Below are positions 1-7,585 of a stretch of DNA of 23,790 bases, piece by piece. The DNA lies in the NCBI GenBank assembly GCA_900541475.1, contig UQJV01000034.1:1-23790 (forward strand). The letters run 5' to 3'. The position numbers and the translations under genes were made by a program. Within the stretch, counting starts at the first letter, position 1. Every line of letters starts with the position of its first letter. The notes beneath the pieces were generated by a model that had not been told where the DNA came from, searched no databases, and saw only the letters and a program-made list of their open reading frames with translations. Origin of the DNA: an uncultured Collinsella sp. (lineage in GTDB: Bacteria; Actinomycetota; Coriobacteriia; Coriobacteriales; Coriobacteriaceae).

Positions 1-3
1 GAC

Positions 4-29
4 GGAAAGCACATTAAGTGCTTTCCTTT
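4..29 (+). terminator. Rho-independent terminator of an off-window plus-strand gene
   Basis: A perfect 9-bp stem (GGAAAGCAC / GTGCTTTCC) with a 5-nt loop ATTAA is followed by a short TTT run. It would end transcription entering from the left edge on the plus strand. The U-tract is short, so efficiency is uncertain. Confidence 0.6.
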
Positions 30-198
30 GCGTGCGGAACTCGCGACAAACTTAACCCCCGCCCTCGGCCCCGGAGACCCTCCCTGCCGTCACATTGTTC
101 AACCAGTTTTGCGGGCGTGCGCCGCTGCGCGGCTAGCCCGCGTGCTCCTCGGCGGGGGTGGTCTGATTATTCTTGTTGAAACTCGGCCTTTGGCTCAT
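30..198. other. Unassigned intergenic stretch with a GC-rich hairpin
   Basis: About 170 bp with no convincing reading frame. The only clear structure is a GC-rich inverted repeat at 111-141: GCGGGC (111-116) pairs with GCCCGC (136-141), and inside it GCCGC (121-125) pairs with GCGGC (129-133). No T-run follows on either strand, so it is not a typical terminator. It could be part of a small RNA or simply high-GC fold noise. Confidence 0.3.
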
Positions 199-235
199 AA
201 AAAACGGGAGATGCAGTTTTACATCCCCCGTTTTT
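199..235 (-). terminator. Terminator of the phosphoesterase gene, probably bidirectional
   Basis: The 9-bp arms at 205-213 and 222-230 (one G-T pair on the minus strand) enclose an 8-nt loop. A run of six A on the plus strand at 199-204 gives six T on the minus strand just after the stem. TTTTT also follows on the plus strand at 231-235. It lies 7 bp beyond the phosphoesterase stop codon. Confidence 0.85.
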
Positions 236-242
236 GTTGCGG

Positions 243-710
243 TTAGTCCAAGTCAATAAACTTGGTGCTTATGACATGGCCGTCTTTTACGAGCATTCTG
301 GCCATGGTGGGGCCTCGGGTGCCTCTGGGGTAGCTGGCGCTGCCTGGGTTGAGGACCAGGCAGCGGCCCACTTGGGCTTCTTTGGTTACGTGGGTGTGGC
401 CGTTGATGGCTACGTCTACGGATCCCACCGGAAGGTCTTCGCGGTAGTGGGCCACGGCGAACTTGAGTCCTTCGTAAGTAAAGAGTGCCAAGCGGTCCAC
501 ATCGGGACCGTAGTCGCGGTAGTAGTCGTTATTACCCAGCACCGCTCGCACGGGGGCGATGGTGCGCAGGTGCTCGTAGTCCATCTCCGACGTAAGGTCG
601 CCGGCGTGGATAATCAAATCCGCACCCTTAAGCTCGTCCAGGAGCGCAGGCGAAAGATAGCCGTGGGTGTCCGAGATAATGTCGATACGCTTGGCGCTTG
701 CACTGTTCAT
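243..710 (-). CDS. YfcE/MJ0936-type calcineurin-like phosphoesterase
   Basis: This predicted 155-residue protein is a small cytosolic metallophosphoesterase of the YfcE family, whose members hydrolyse phosphodiesters with two bound divalent metals. The metal motifs occur in order: SDTHG (Asp14, His16), AGD (Asp38), GNND (59-62), a His at 88 in AHYRE, and GHTH (His105, His107), followed by NPGS. The usual fourth-motif HG is replaced by HY, a small deviation. The length matches the family norm of about 155-165. The start at 710 was chosen over an upstream in-frame start because AAGGGA precedes this ATG at good spacing and the phosphoesterase fold begins right after it. The gene stands alone: a terminator for the upstream response regulator lies before it and its own terminator follows the stop. 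The physiological substrate cannot be told from sequence. Confidence 0.92.
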   Translation of the reverse strand: MNSASAKRIDIISDTHGYLSPALLDELKGADLIIHAGDLTSEMDYEHLRTIAPVRAVLGNNDYYRDYGPDVDRLALFTYEGLKFAVAHYREDLPVGSVDVAINGHTHVTKEAQVGRCLVLNPGSASYPRGTRGPTMARMLVKDGHVISTKFIDLD

Positions 711-747
711 GGGATCCCTTCCGCAAAACGATTTGGTGCATTCATGC

Positions 748-797
748 AAAAAGCCCCACGGCTCCGCAGACGATTTTGGTCTACAGGGCTGCGGGGC
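748..797 (-). terminator. Terminator of the first LytTR regulator gene
   Basis: On the minus strand a long imperfect hairpin starts 8 bp after the regulator stop. The outer arms GCCCC/GGGGC (753-757 and 793-797) enclose a second stem, AGAC/GTCT. Five T follow on the minus strand (plus-strand A 748-752). Confidence 0.7.
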
Positions 798-804
798 CAG
801 TGTA

Positions 805-1521
805 CTAGAGGCTCAGGGCCTTTTTGAGCGGTACGACACGACGGCGCGAAACCGGTACGCGTTCGTCAACGCCCGTAATGCCCAGCTGGATAGCGCCCGA
901 GGGAACCGTCTCGACGTCGGTGACACACGCCAGGTTGACGATATAGCGGCGGTGAACGCGGAAGAAGCCAAAGTCACAGAGCTTGGCCTCGAACTGTGCC
1001 AGCGAGGTCGTCGACAAAAAGCGATCGTCGACCGTATAGATGCAGGAGTAATCGTCCTTGGCCATGATAAAGCGAATGTCGTCCACGGGGATGAGGACCT
1101 TGCGGCCGCCCTTTTCCACCGGAATGCGCTCGATGGTCACCTTGCTGTCCGTGACAGGCTTGGCGCGTTGCATAACCTTATCGATTGCTCGATCCAGACG
1201 AGCCTCCTCGACCGGCTTCATCAGATAGTCGACGGCATCCACATCAAACGCCTCGACCGCATGATCGCTGTATGCGGTTACAAATACGATCGCCGGCGGA
1301 TTCTTAAGCTTATGCAGTGCCTCGGCAAGTTGCAGACCCGAAGCGCGAGGCATCGAAATATCGAGGAACACGACATCGACGCGGCTCTCCATAAGCATCT
1401 CGATGGCGGAGCGAACGCTCGACGCTTCTGTGATCGTGCCGATCTTGCCCGTCTGCTCGAGCAAGAAGCGAAGTTCCGATCGGGCCGGGGCCTCATCATC
1501 CACAATCATCGCACGCAGCAT
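805..1521 (-). CDS. LytTR-family response regulator (system A)
   Basis: This 238-residue protein has an N-terminal receiver domain (about 1-118) and a C-terminal LytTR DNA-binding domain (about 137-238). The acidic pocket is Asp8-Asp9, the phospho-acceptor is Asp54 in FLDISMP, Thr82 is the switch residue and Lys102 lies in the LMKP motif. The LytTR domain shows the typical RVHRRYIVNL and VPVSRRR segments. LytTR domains bind pairs of short direct repeats and usually activate transcription. The partner is the LytS-like kinase directly upstream, 72 bp away on the same strand. The ATG at 1521 was preferred over an in-frame TTG at 1542 because MLRAMIVDDE is the canonical receiver N-terminus and GAAAGG lies upstream. 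The protein is clearly related to the second regulator at 6813-7547 (shared DAVDY..KPVE.ARL segment). Targets are unknown. Confidence 0.95.
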   Translation of the reverse strand: MLRAMIVDDEAPARSELRFLLEQTGKIGTITEASSVRSAIEMLMESRVDVVFLDISMPRASGLQLAEALHKLKNPPAIVFVTAYSDHAVEAFDVDAVDYLMKPVEEARLDRAIDKVMQRAKPVTDSKVTIERIPVEKGGRKVLIPVDDIRFIMAKDDYSCIYTVDDRFLSTTSLAQFEAKLCDFGFFRVHRRYIVNLACVTDVETVPSGAIQLGITGVDERVPVSRRRVVPLKKALSL

Positions 1522-1593
1522 AGGGATAAAACCTTTCGTCAACTAACTACGTCGGGCATCCGCCAACTAGCGTTAAACCCATAACTTATTATT

Positions 1594-2937
1594 CTACTCT
1601 TGAATGTCGAAGATGCTCTCCGACAAATCGAGATGCAGGAACACTTTAGTACCCTTGCCCGGGGCCGATTCGACGCGCGTATAGGAGTGCGGCCCATAAA
1701 AGCGATGGATGCGCTCCGAAATATTGTGCATGGCCACACCGGCGCCGCCGCCCTGCGGGGAGTTGGCGTCGGGACGGGCGGAGCGTTCGTCAAACAGTCT
1801 GGCAGCGGTGCCTTCGTCCATGCCCACGCCGTCATCGGCGACCGCAATCAAAATCGCATCTTCGCCATCCCTGTGGACCGACACATCGATCCCCAGCGCA
1901 TCGCCGTCGCCCATACCGTGGCGCACGGCATTCTCGACGATCGGCTGGATTACAAATGCCGGCACCAGCGTGTCCTCGACGTCCTCGGACACGTCGAAGG
2001 TCGCTAGCACGCGATCCTCGCCAAAACGCGCCTTCTCAAACGTCAGGTAGCGTTTGGTCTGTGCGACCTCGCGCGACACGGGAATGAGCGAGCCCGAATT
2101 GTCGAGCGTGGCGCGATAGAACGAGGAGAACTCGCGCAGCAGCTCGCGGGCGCGCAGCGGGTCGGTACGCGTAAACGACGCGATGGTATTGAGCGTGTTG
2201 AACAGAAAATGCGGGTTGATCTGCGCCTGCAGGGCACGCACCTCGGCACGGGCCGTGAGCTCCTTTTGCACCTCGAGCTCGTGGATGGCGAGCTGCGTGG
2301 ACAGGATCTCGGCAAAACCCGAGGCAAGCGCGTACTGAGTGCGGTCGACGGCACGCGGGGTCTTGTAGTAGAACTTGAGCGTGCCGACGGTGCGGTCGCC
2401 CACCTTGATAGGAGCGATGATGCCGGCAGGAACATGGTTGTGCGAGCCATCCGAACCCACCACGTCCACCACACGGTTGAACGACTGGACGATACCGTGC
2501 TCGATGACGTAGCGCGTGGCAAGTGTGTGGATGGGCGAATCGGGCAGTAGCTTTTCCTCGAACTCGCCCGCGCAGGCCAGCACGTTGCCCTCGTCGGTGA
2601 TGGCAACCGTCATGGCGCGCGTCTCGGGCAAAATACGCTGGCACACCAGACGCGCCGACTCCTGCGTCAGGCCGCCTTTGATGTCCTCGAGCATGGCAGA
2701 GGCCACCGAGAGTGTCTCTTCGGTGTACTGCGAACGCACCGAATCGGGATTGAGCGTCAAATAGATAAAAATGCACAGAAAGATGCACAGCAGTGCGCAG
2801 GCGACCACGGTCGCGATTGGCTCGATTCCGGTCGCCAGGGCGAAAATAAAGTACACCAGCACGCAAATGGCGCAGACAACGGCGATCACGCGAAAGATTG
2901 ATATTGAGTTATCGCGCTGGGCGCGGCGGTCGATCAT
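1594..2937 (-). CDS. LytS-type sensor histidine kinase (system A)
   Basis: This 447-residue membrane sensor kinase is predicted to phosphorylate the LytTR regulator encoded next to it. Two membrane helices (about 16-36 and 41-61) form a hairpin with almost no external loop, so sensing is probably within the membrane or in the cytosol. Residues about 75-215 look like a GAF-type domain (AGIIAPIKVGDRTVGTLKFYY). The His_kinase domain carries the phospho-acceptor His243 in NPHFLFNTLN. The ATPase domain has the N box (VENAVRHG, Asn336), the G1 box (DDGVGMDE) and GGGAGVAMHN. The usual LytS proteins have five or more membrane helices, so this is a reduced sensor module. The start ATG overlaps the glycosyltransferase stop codon (ATGA, 2934-2937), indicating translational coupling. 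The signal is unknown. Confidence 0.95.
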   Translation of the reverse strand: MIDRRAQRDNSISIFRVIAVVCAICVLVYFIFALATGIEPIATVVACALLCIFLCIFIYLTLNPDSVRSQYTEETLSVASAMLEDIKGGLTQESARLVCQRILPETRAMTVAITDEGNVLACAGEFEEKLLPDSPIHTLATRYVIEHGIVQSFNRVVDVVGSDGSHNHVPAGIIAPIKVGDRTVGTLKFYYKTPRAVDRTQYALASGFAEILSTQLAIHELEVQKELTARAEVRALQAQINPHFLFNTLNTIASFTRTDPLRARELLREFSSFYRATLDNSGSLIPVSREVAQTKRYLTFEKARFGEDRVLATFDVSEDVEDTLVPAFVIQPIVENAVRHGMGDGDALGIDVSVHRDGEDAILIAVADDGVGMDEGTAARLFDERSARPDANSPQGGGAGVAMHNISERIHRFYGPHSYTRVESAPGKGTKVFLHLDLSESIFDIQE

Positions 2938-4121
2938 TCAGTCCCCTCCAGGATGCTGGTCAGTTGTGCGTCGCGCCAGAGCCCGTCCATGATCTTGGGC
3001 CAGAAGCTCTGGAAACGCAGGTAGCTTGCAGCGTTTTGGCGCGCGTAGGTCTTGGCCTCGTCAATACCGTGGCGCCAAATGCGTAGATACCCCTCGTGCT
3101 CGCGGGTAAACATACTGCGGACCATGGCGGTCTTGCGCACGCGGTCGTCGAGCTCGCGCGAAATCCACGGGCCCGGATAGGGCATGAGCGACGCGGCCGT
3201 GACGGGAACGAGCTCCTGCTGGTGCGCGGCAAATGTCAGCTTGGCACGCTCGTAGTACCAGCGATACACATCCTGCATAAAGCGCGGTGAGCGCTTCTCG
3301 GACTCGGGCGGCAGGTGACGAACGGTCCACTCGTTGTCAAACCACACGTCGTAGCCAAACATGCGCATGTTAAAGAGGTAGTCCAGGTCCTCGCCTCGGG
3401 TGATAAACGGGTCAAACGCCACACGGGTAAAGGCGCGGGCATGAAGTGCCATGAGGCCGCCGCACACGTAGTTTGAACGCGAGATACGGGTGCCCGAGAG
3501 CGCCTTTTTCATCCAGCGATTAAACTCGATGCGCTTGGTCCACCAACGATGGCAAATGCCCACCTTGTCCGTGGGCGCCAACGGCGATCCGTCGCGATCG
3601 TAAAAGTAACCGCTCTTAACCAAAATCGGCAGGCCCTGGCGCGTCTGCTGGCCCAGCGCATAGGTCGCGCGCTTCATAAAGTCGGCATCGATAACGGTCT
3701 CGTCGTCATCCAAAAAGACGACGGCATCGTGGCCGAGCACCGCAGCGCAGGCAAGCCCCATATTGCGAATGGCGCCGTATCCGCGCAGGCTCACGCACTC
3801 GCCCGAGCCCTTGGGAGCAATCTGCGCCACACGGTCGGCGATACGCGATGCCTGGGTGTTGGTAACTACGGTGACTTTGAGCGTAGGGTGCGCGTTGACG
3901 ATTTCGTGCACGCGCTTCGACACATCCGCCGTAGCCGAGATGGGACAGACCACCAAAAGGATAATCCTCGGAATGTCGCGCACCTGCTCGAGCGAGGCCA
4001 GGCAGCGGTCGAGCTCGGGATTGGTGGCGTCAAGCTTCGTCGAGTGGTCATAGGCGCCGGGAGCGTTTGCACGGGCATCATCGCCCGCCCAATATGTTGG
4101 AATCACAACCGTGGCGTTCAT
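2934..4121 (-). CDS. Family 2-like GT-A glycosyltransferase
   Basis: This 395-residue predicted cytosolic glycosyltransferase with a GT-A fold would transfer a sugar from a nucleotide donor. It opens with MNATVVIPTYW, the standard first beta strand of GT2 enzymes. It has RGYGAIRNMGLACA (113-126), a nucleotide-contact region, and VVFLDDDETVI with the metal-binding Asp cluster at 138-140. A later RGEDLDYLFNMR segment resembles the GT2 catalytic ED motif. No membrane helix is visible. The start at 4121 was chosen over an upstream in-frame one because GGGAGGGAAGG precedes it and because the upstream extension would run through a terminator hairpin. The gene heads the unit with the LytS-like kinase (4-bp overlap) and LytTR regulator, an unusual pairing. 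Donor and acceptor cannot be inferred; cell-surface glycan or glycolipid is a guess. Confidence 0.88.
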   Translation of the reverse strand: MNATVVIPTYWAGDDARANAPGAYDHSTKLDATNPELDRCLASLEQVRDIPRIILLVVCPISATADVSKRVHEIVNAHPTLKVTVVTNTQASRIADRVAQIAPKGSGECVSLRGYGAIRNMGLACAAVLGHDAVVFLDDDETVIDADFMKRATYALGQQTRQGLPILVKSGYFYDRDGSPLAPTDKVGICHRWWTKRIEFNRWMKKALSGTRISRSNYVCGGLMALHARAFTRVAFDPFITRGEDLDYLFNMRMFGYDVWFDNEWTVRHLPPESEKRSPRFMQDVYRWYYERAKLTFAAHQQELVPVTAASLMPYPGPWISRELDDRVRKTAMVRSMFTREHEGYLRIWRHGIDEAKTYARQNAASYLRFQSFWPKIMDGLWRDAQLTSILEGTE

Positions 4122-4141
4122 GCCTTCCCTCCCTGCAACAC

Positions 4142-4177
4142 AAAAACGGGGCGCCGCCAAACACAGGCGACGCCCCG
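4142..4177 (-). terminator. Terminator-like hairpin between MFS gene and glycosyltransferase
   Basis: The 12-bp arms at 4147-4158 and 4166-4177 (one G-T pair) close a 7-nt loop. Five T follow on the minus strand (plus A 4142-4146). It looks like the terminator of the MFS gene, although that stop lies about 115 bp upstream. The glycosyltransferase ATG is only 20 nt beyond the U-tract, so no promoter fits between them and the hairpin probably sits in the glycosyltransferase leader. Confidence 0.85.
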
Positions 4178-4193
4178 CGACCTAGCTGATTCC

Positions 4194-4200
4194 ATCATAC
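4194..4200 (-). promoter_or_regulatory. Possible -10 element of the glycosyltransferase/LytSR unit
   Basis: GTATGAT on the minus strand, preceded by GTGG, resembles a -10 hexamer (TATGAT) lying just before the terminator-like hairpin. No good -35 stands 16-18 bp upstream. The call rests on the hexamer and on the absence of room for a promoter closer to the start codon. Confidence 0.3.
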
Positions 4201-4291
4201 CCACTTGGGCAAATCATTGCTCGCAAGTCGCAATGTTTATTGCGGATAACCCCAAAAGAGTACCGTGGACAGGCACAATAGCCGCTCGCTC

Positions 4292-5551
4292 CTATGCGGC
4301 ATGCTCCGCCGCCCGAGTCATGCGGGACAGGCGGACCAGCAGCATAAAGCCAACGATCAGCAGCACGCCAATGGAAAGGACGCCCAGCGACGGGTTGCCG
4401 GTCAGCGAGGTGACGATCGACACCAGGAAGGTGCCCATAACGCTTGCATAACGACCAAAGATGTCAAAGAAGCCGTAGTACTCGTTGGACTTTTCCTTGG
4501 GGATAATGCGGCCAAAGTAGCTACGGCTGAGCGCCTGCACGCCGCCCTGGAACAGGCCGACCATAATGGCAAGCACCCAAAACTCAAAGGCAGTCTTTAG
4601 GAAGAACGCGGCGAACAGCACAATGCCCATGTAGGCAGCGACGGCCACCAGGATCATGTTGAGCGTGCCCACGCGTCCGGCGAGCTTGCCGTAGATGATG
4701 GCAGACGGAAAAGCCACAAACTGCGTAACGAGCAGCGCCAGGACCAGCTGCGTCGAATCGATGCCCAAAGCCGAGCCGTAACTGGTGGCCATGGAAATGA
4801 CCGTGTGGACGCCATCGATATAGAAGAAGAACGCGATCATGTAGACCAGCACGGTCTTGTTGTGGGCGATCTCGCGCATGGTGTGTCCGACCTCGGAGAA
4901 CACACCGCCCACGATGTGGCCGATGGTGTCCTCGGGACCGCGCTCGCGACCGTACTTTTGCTTATAGGTGCGAATGAGCGGCAGAGTAAAGATGAGCCAC
5001 CAGGCACCAGTGATGATAAACGACAGACGCGTTGCCAGTATGGTGGGGACACCAAGAGCGGGGCCACCCATGATGAGCGCCAGGCAGATGATGAACGGCA
5101 CGGTGGAACCGATGTAGCCCCAGGCATAGCCCGAGCTGGACACGGCGTCCATGCGCTCGTCGGTGGTAATGTCGGGCAGCATGGCGTCGTAGAACGTCAT
5201 AGAAGAGTTAAGGCCGATGGTGCACAGCACGTACACGGTCAAAAATGCCATGGCGGACATTGGGATAGCCTGCGCCAGGCAAAGAACCAGGCCCGTGAGG
5301 AAGAAACCCAAGAAGAACTTGATCTTGTTGCCAGCGTAGTCGGCAAGCGCGCCCAGAATGGGCATGAGCATGGCAATGACCAGCGAGGCAATCGTCTGCG
5401 CGTTGCCCCAAGCGACCACCAGGTCTGCCGAGGAAGCACCGGTATTGATGGCGTTAAAGTAGATGGGCACCACCGAGGTATTGAGCAACACGAGGGCCGA
5501 ATTGCCCACATCGTACATAACCCAGTTACGCTCGAGCTTGGTGTATTTCAT
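4292..5551 (-). CDS. UMF1/Atg22-like MFS transporter
   Basis: This 419-residue inner-membrane protein of the major facilitator superfamily has about 12 hydrophobic segments. It belongs to the UMF1/Atg22-like branch. The start MKYTKLERNWVMYDVGNSA corresponds to the family's N-terminal Y-D-x-x-NS-A motif. The segment LSRSYFGRIIPKEKSNEYYG, followed by FFDIFGR, is the conserved loop of this family. In fungi Atg22 exports amino acids from the vacuole; bacterial members are mostly uncharacterised, so the substrate is unknown. An in-frame extension to 5737 was rejected: it runs back through a large inverted repeat and has no family similarity, while AAAGGG stands upstream of the ATG at 5551. A possible promoter lies at about 5570-5610. 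The gene is monocistronic as far as the hairpins on both sides suggest. Confidence 0.92.
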   Translation of the reverse strand: MKYTKLERNWVMYDVGNSALVLLNTSVVPIYFNAINTGASSADLVVAWGNAQTIASLVIAMLMPILGALADYAGNKIKFFLGFFLTGLVLCLAQAIPMSAMAFLTVYVLCTIGLNSSMTFYDAMLPDITTDERMDAVSSSGYAWGYIGSTVPFIICLALIMGGPALGVPTILATRLSFIITGAWWLIFTLPLIRTYKQKYGRERGPEDTIGHIVGGVFSEVGHTMREIAHNKTVLVYMIAFFFYIDGVHTVISMATSYGSALGIDSTQLVLALLVTQFVAFPSAIIYGKLAGRVGTLNMILVAVAAYMGIVLFAAFFLKTAFEFWVLAIMVGLFQGGVQALSRSYFGRIIPKEKSNEYYGFFDIFGRYASVMGTFLVSIVTSLTGNPSLGVLSIGVLLIVGFMLLVRLSRMTRAAEHAA

Positions 5552-5631
5552 GGACAGGGGCCCTTTCGTATTCGCCCAATATGCAGTTAGTTCATCGTAC
5601 CCCAATTGCACAGAAGCGCCGGTAAGGATTC

Positions 5632-5667
5632 GGCAAAGGGCCGAGAGCGGCACCCGCGGCCTTTGCC
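5632..5667. repeat. Imperfect hairpin upstream of the MFS gene
   Basis: GGCAAAGGGCCG (5632-5643) pairs with CGGCCTTTGCC (5657-5667) with one bulged base. No T-run follows on the minus strand, so it is a weak terminator candidate for the phospholipase-like gene. It may instead be part of a composite repeat with the larger inverted repeat next to it. Confidence 0.5.
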
Positions 5668-5694
5668 CGGAACAAACTCCTCGCGCCCCAACGC

Positions 5695-5760
5695 AGTTGC
5701 GGTGAAATAGTCCCTGTTTAGCCTCCGGGGGCTTCATTCAGGAACTATTCCACCGCAACT
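5695..5760. repeat. Large 22-bp inverted repeat (REP-like palindrome)
   Basis: The 22-nt arms at 5695-5716 and 5739-5760 match with only two G-T/A-C type differences; the left arm begins AGTTGCGGTGAAATAGT. The 22-nt loop has its own small stem (AGCC/GGCT). It starts 15 bp after the phospholipase-like stop on the minus strand and has no U-tract. Its size, intergenic position and internal symmetry suit a dispersed palindromic repeat or MITE remnant rather than a simple terminator. Copy number in the genome cannot be seen here. Confidence 0.7.
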
Positions 5761-5775
5761 TATTGAAACGGTTTG

Positions 5776-6720
5776 TTATTCCTCGCGGTCGAACTCCTCG
5801 TCGGCGTCGAGTACGCGGCCGCTGTAGTTGATATGGCCGGTCACGGCCTCCATGTCGCCGGTCTCGATAAAGCGAGCAACGGTGAGCTCGTAATCGACCA
5901 GTGCGCGCTCAAAGACCTCGGGGAAGCTCTCGGTCGAGACCTCATCGGTAAAGGGGTTCTTCCATGTCAGGTGGCCCAGGTTGCCGGTGCGCTCGGGCAG
6001 CTCCGTCGTCACGCGATGGGCAAGGCCGTCGAGCAGCGAGTAGTCGTGCACCAAGCCCTCGACCAGGGCAATCGCACGAGTCTTTGCCGAGCCGGCGGGC
6101 TCAATGGCGCGATAGAGCATCTGCATGTCCGAGACGGCGCCGGCGTACTCCCCCGCCGGGATGTCGATACCGCACACGCGCCCGGCGACGTAGCTCATCA
6201 GCACACCGGCCACGCGATTGATGCGGTCGGTGGTGACGATCTCGCCCGCCGGCGGATAGTCCTCGACCGTGGCACCGTCGCGCTTGAGCTGCAGCATCAG
6301 CACGTCCAGGTCGCTTTCGAGCACGGCGTGTACTTGGCTGCCCGAAGCCTCGAGCTCGGGATCGGAATCTACAATGCCAAACTGCTGCTCGTAGACAAAG
6401 GGGTGGGCATTGCGGTCGAGCACATAGTGCGACAGCAGGCCCAGCGCAAAGGCGCGACCCAGATTGGCGTCGCGCGGCTGCAGGTGCGACACGCCGTCGC
6501 GCAGGCACGAGAACTGGCGCGACATGCGCGAGCGGTGCATGACCTGAGCAAGCAACATACAGTCGGAAATGCGCGGCGTGAGCATGTGGAAGAAAAACGG
6601 GTCGGGACCTTGGTTTCCCAGGATAAAGGCGATGCGCTCCTCGTCGGACGTAATAACGCCCTGCGGAAGACGGTCGATGCTTTCCTCGCCAAACAGATGA
6701 TGCGTAATGAGCGCGGGCAT
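5776..6720 (-). CDS. Zinc-dependent phospholipase C-like protein
   Basis: This 314-residue protein resembles the zinc-dependent phospholipase C / S1-P1 nuclease-like fold. It begins MPALITHHLFGEE, typical of the bacterial family members found in Firmicutes and Actinobacteria. Likely metal ligands are His7/His8, Asp40 in GNQGPDPFFF, His98 in GLLSHYVLDRNAHPF, His106, and His131/Glu135 in HAVLESDLDV. No signal peptide is visible, so it probably acts in the cytosol, unlike the secreted toxins of the family. Phospholipase activity is not established for such relatives. The start at 6720 has AAAGGA upstream and removes a non-conserved 10-residue extension. It lies downstream of the second LytTR regulator with a 92-bp gap on the same strand, so readthrough from that operon is possible. 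Confidence 0.82.
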   Translation of the reverse strand: MPALITHHLFGEESIDRLPQGVITSDEERIAFILGNQGPDPFFFHMLTPRISDCMLLAQVMHRSRMSRQFSCLRDGVSHLQPRDANLGRAFALGLLSHYVLDRNAHPFVYEQQFGIVDSDPELEASGSQVHAVLESDLDVLMLQLKRDGATVEDYPPAGEIVTTDRINRVAGVLMSYVAGRVCGIDIPAGEYAGAVSDMQMLYRAIEPAGSAKTRAIALVEGLVHDYSLLDGLAHRVTTELPERTGNLGHLTWKNPFTDEVSTESFPEVFERALVDYELTVARFIETGDMEAVTGHINYSGRVLDADEEFDREE

Positions 6721-6812
6721 AATGATCCTTTCGATTTCATTCGATGTCACCCATTATGCCCACCGCACGGTCATGCCAAACCTGCGGCGGTAAACGATGG
6801 CATGCAGACCGC

Positions 6813-7547
6813 CTACGCAAGCCCCAGGTGCGCCTTGACCTCGGCAGCACGACGACGGGACACGGGCACCGTCGAGGTTACGCGATCGAGCCTGAGCTCC
6901 ATAAGACCCGTGGAACCGATCTCGACATTGTGCACGTCTTCCAAATTGACCAGATAGCTGCGGTGGACACGGATAAAGCCCTCAGAGGCCAAGCGCCGCT
7001 CGAGCGAGGAAATCGACTCATTGATCAGGTATGTTCCCTCGGCGCAGACGACGTTGCAAAAATCGGCGCGTGCCTCAAAGTAGCAGACATCCGCCACGGG
7101 AATGAACACCTTTTTGCCCCCGCGATCCACCGTCAGGCGCAAAGGCTGGCGCGGAGCATGGACGACACGGCGAGCGCCCAAGGCGGCCTCGATCTTGTCG
7201 AGCGCCTTTGACAAGCGGGCATCCTCGACCGGTTTGACGATGTAATCGACAGCATCGAGGTTATAGGCATCAGCCGCATACTCGGCAAATGCCGTCACAA
7301 ACACCACGACCGGCGGCGTCTTTAGGTTCTGCAGCGTCTCGGCAAGCTCAATTCCCGAGCGACCGGGCATGGTAATGTCTAAAAACAGCACGTCGGGCTT
7401 GTTCGACAGAATCGACTCCACGGCTTCGGTGACATTGCCTGCCTCGGCAATCTGACCTACACGCGTATCCTTTTCCAACAGATAGCGTAGCTCAGCCCTA
7501 ATGGGAGGCTCGTCATCAACCACCAGGATGTTCCAGCCTTCGGACAT
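6813..7547 (-). CDS. LytTR-family response regulator (system B)
   Basis: This 244-residue response regulator has a receiver domain (about 5-120) with acidic residues Asp11-Asp12, phospho-acceptor Asp57 in FLDITMPG, Thr85 and Lys105 (VKP). A LytTR DNA-binding domain follows (about 142-244), with RVHRSYLVNL and VPVSRRR. It is a paralogue of the regulator at 805-1521: the receiver alpha-4/beta-5 region and the LytTR termini are closely similar, while the LytTR middle differs, so the two probably recognise related but distinct sites. The start has AGAGGGGAAG upstream. It lies 38 bp downstream of its kinase gene and is almost certainly co-transcribed with it. Target genes are unknown; the neighbouring transporter and phospholipase-like genes are candidates. 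Confidence 0.95.
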   Translation of the reverse strand: MSEGWNILVVDDEPPIRAELRYLLEKDTRVGQIAEAGNVTEAVESILSNKPDVLFLDITMPGRSGIELAETLQNLKTPPVVVFVTAFAEYAADAYNLDAVDYIVKPVEDARLSKALDKIEAALGARRVVHAPRQPLRLTVDRGGKKVFIPVADVCYFEARADFCNVVCAEGTYLINESISSLERRLASEGFIRVHRSYLVNLEDVHNVEIGSTGLMELRLDRVTSTVPVSRRRAAEVKAHLGLA

Positions 7548-7585
7548 ATGCGCTTCCCCTCTTTTTCTCTCAATCCAACCGCGTG

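Noticed and set aside
111..141. tRNA or other classic RNA gene at the left edge
   Set aside because: The hairpin does not extend to a cloverleaf, there is no T-loop consensus or acceptor stem, and no U-tract follows.
5773..6957. Plus-strand frame of 394 codons across the phospholipase-like gene
   Set aside because: No motif, crosses into the next gene, and the opposite strand encodes a protein with ordered His/Asp ligands.
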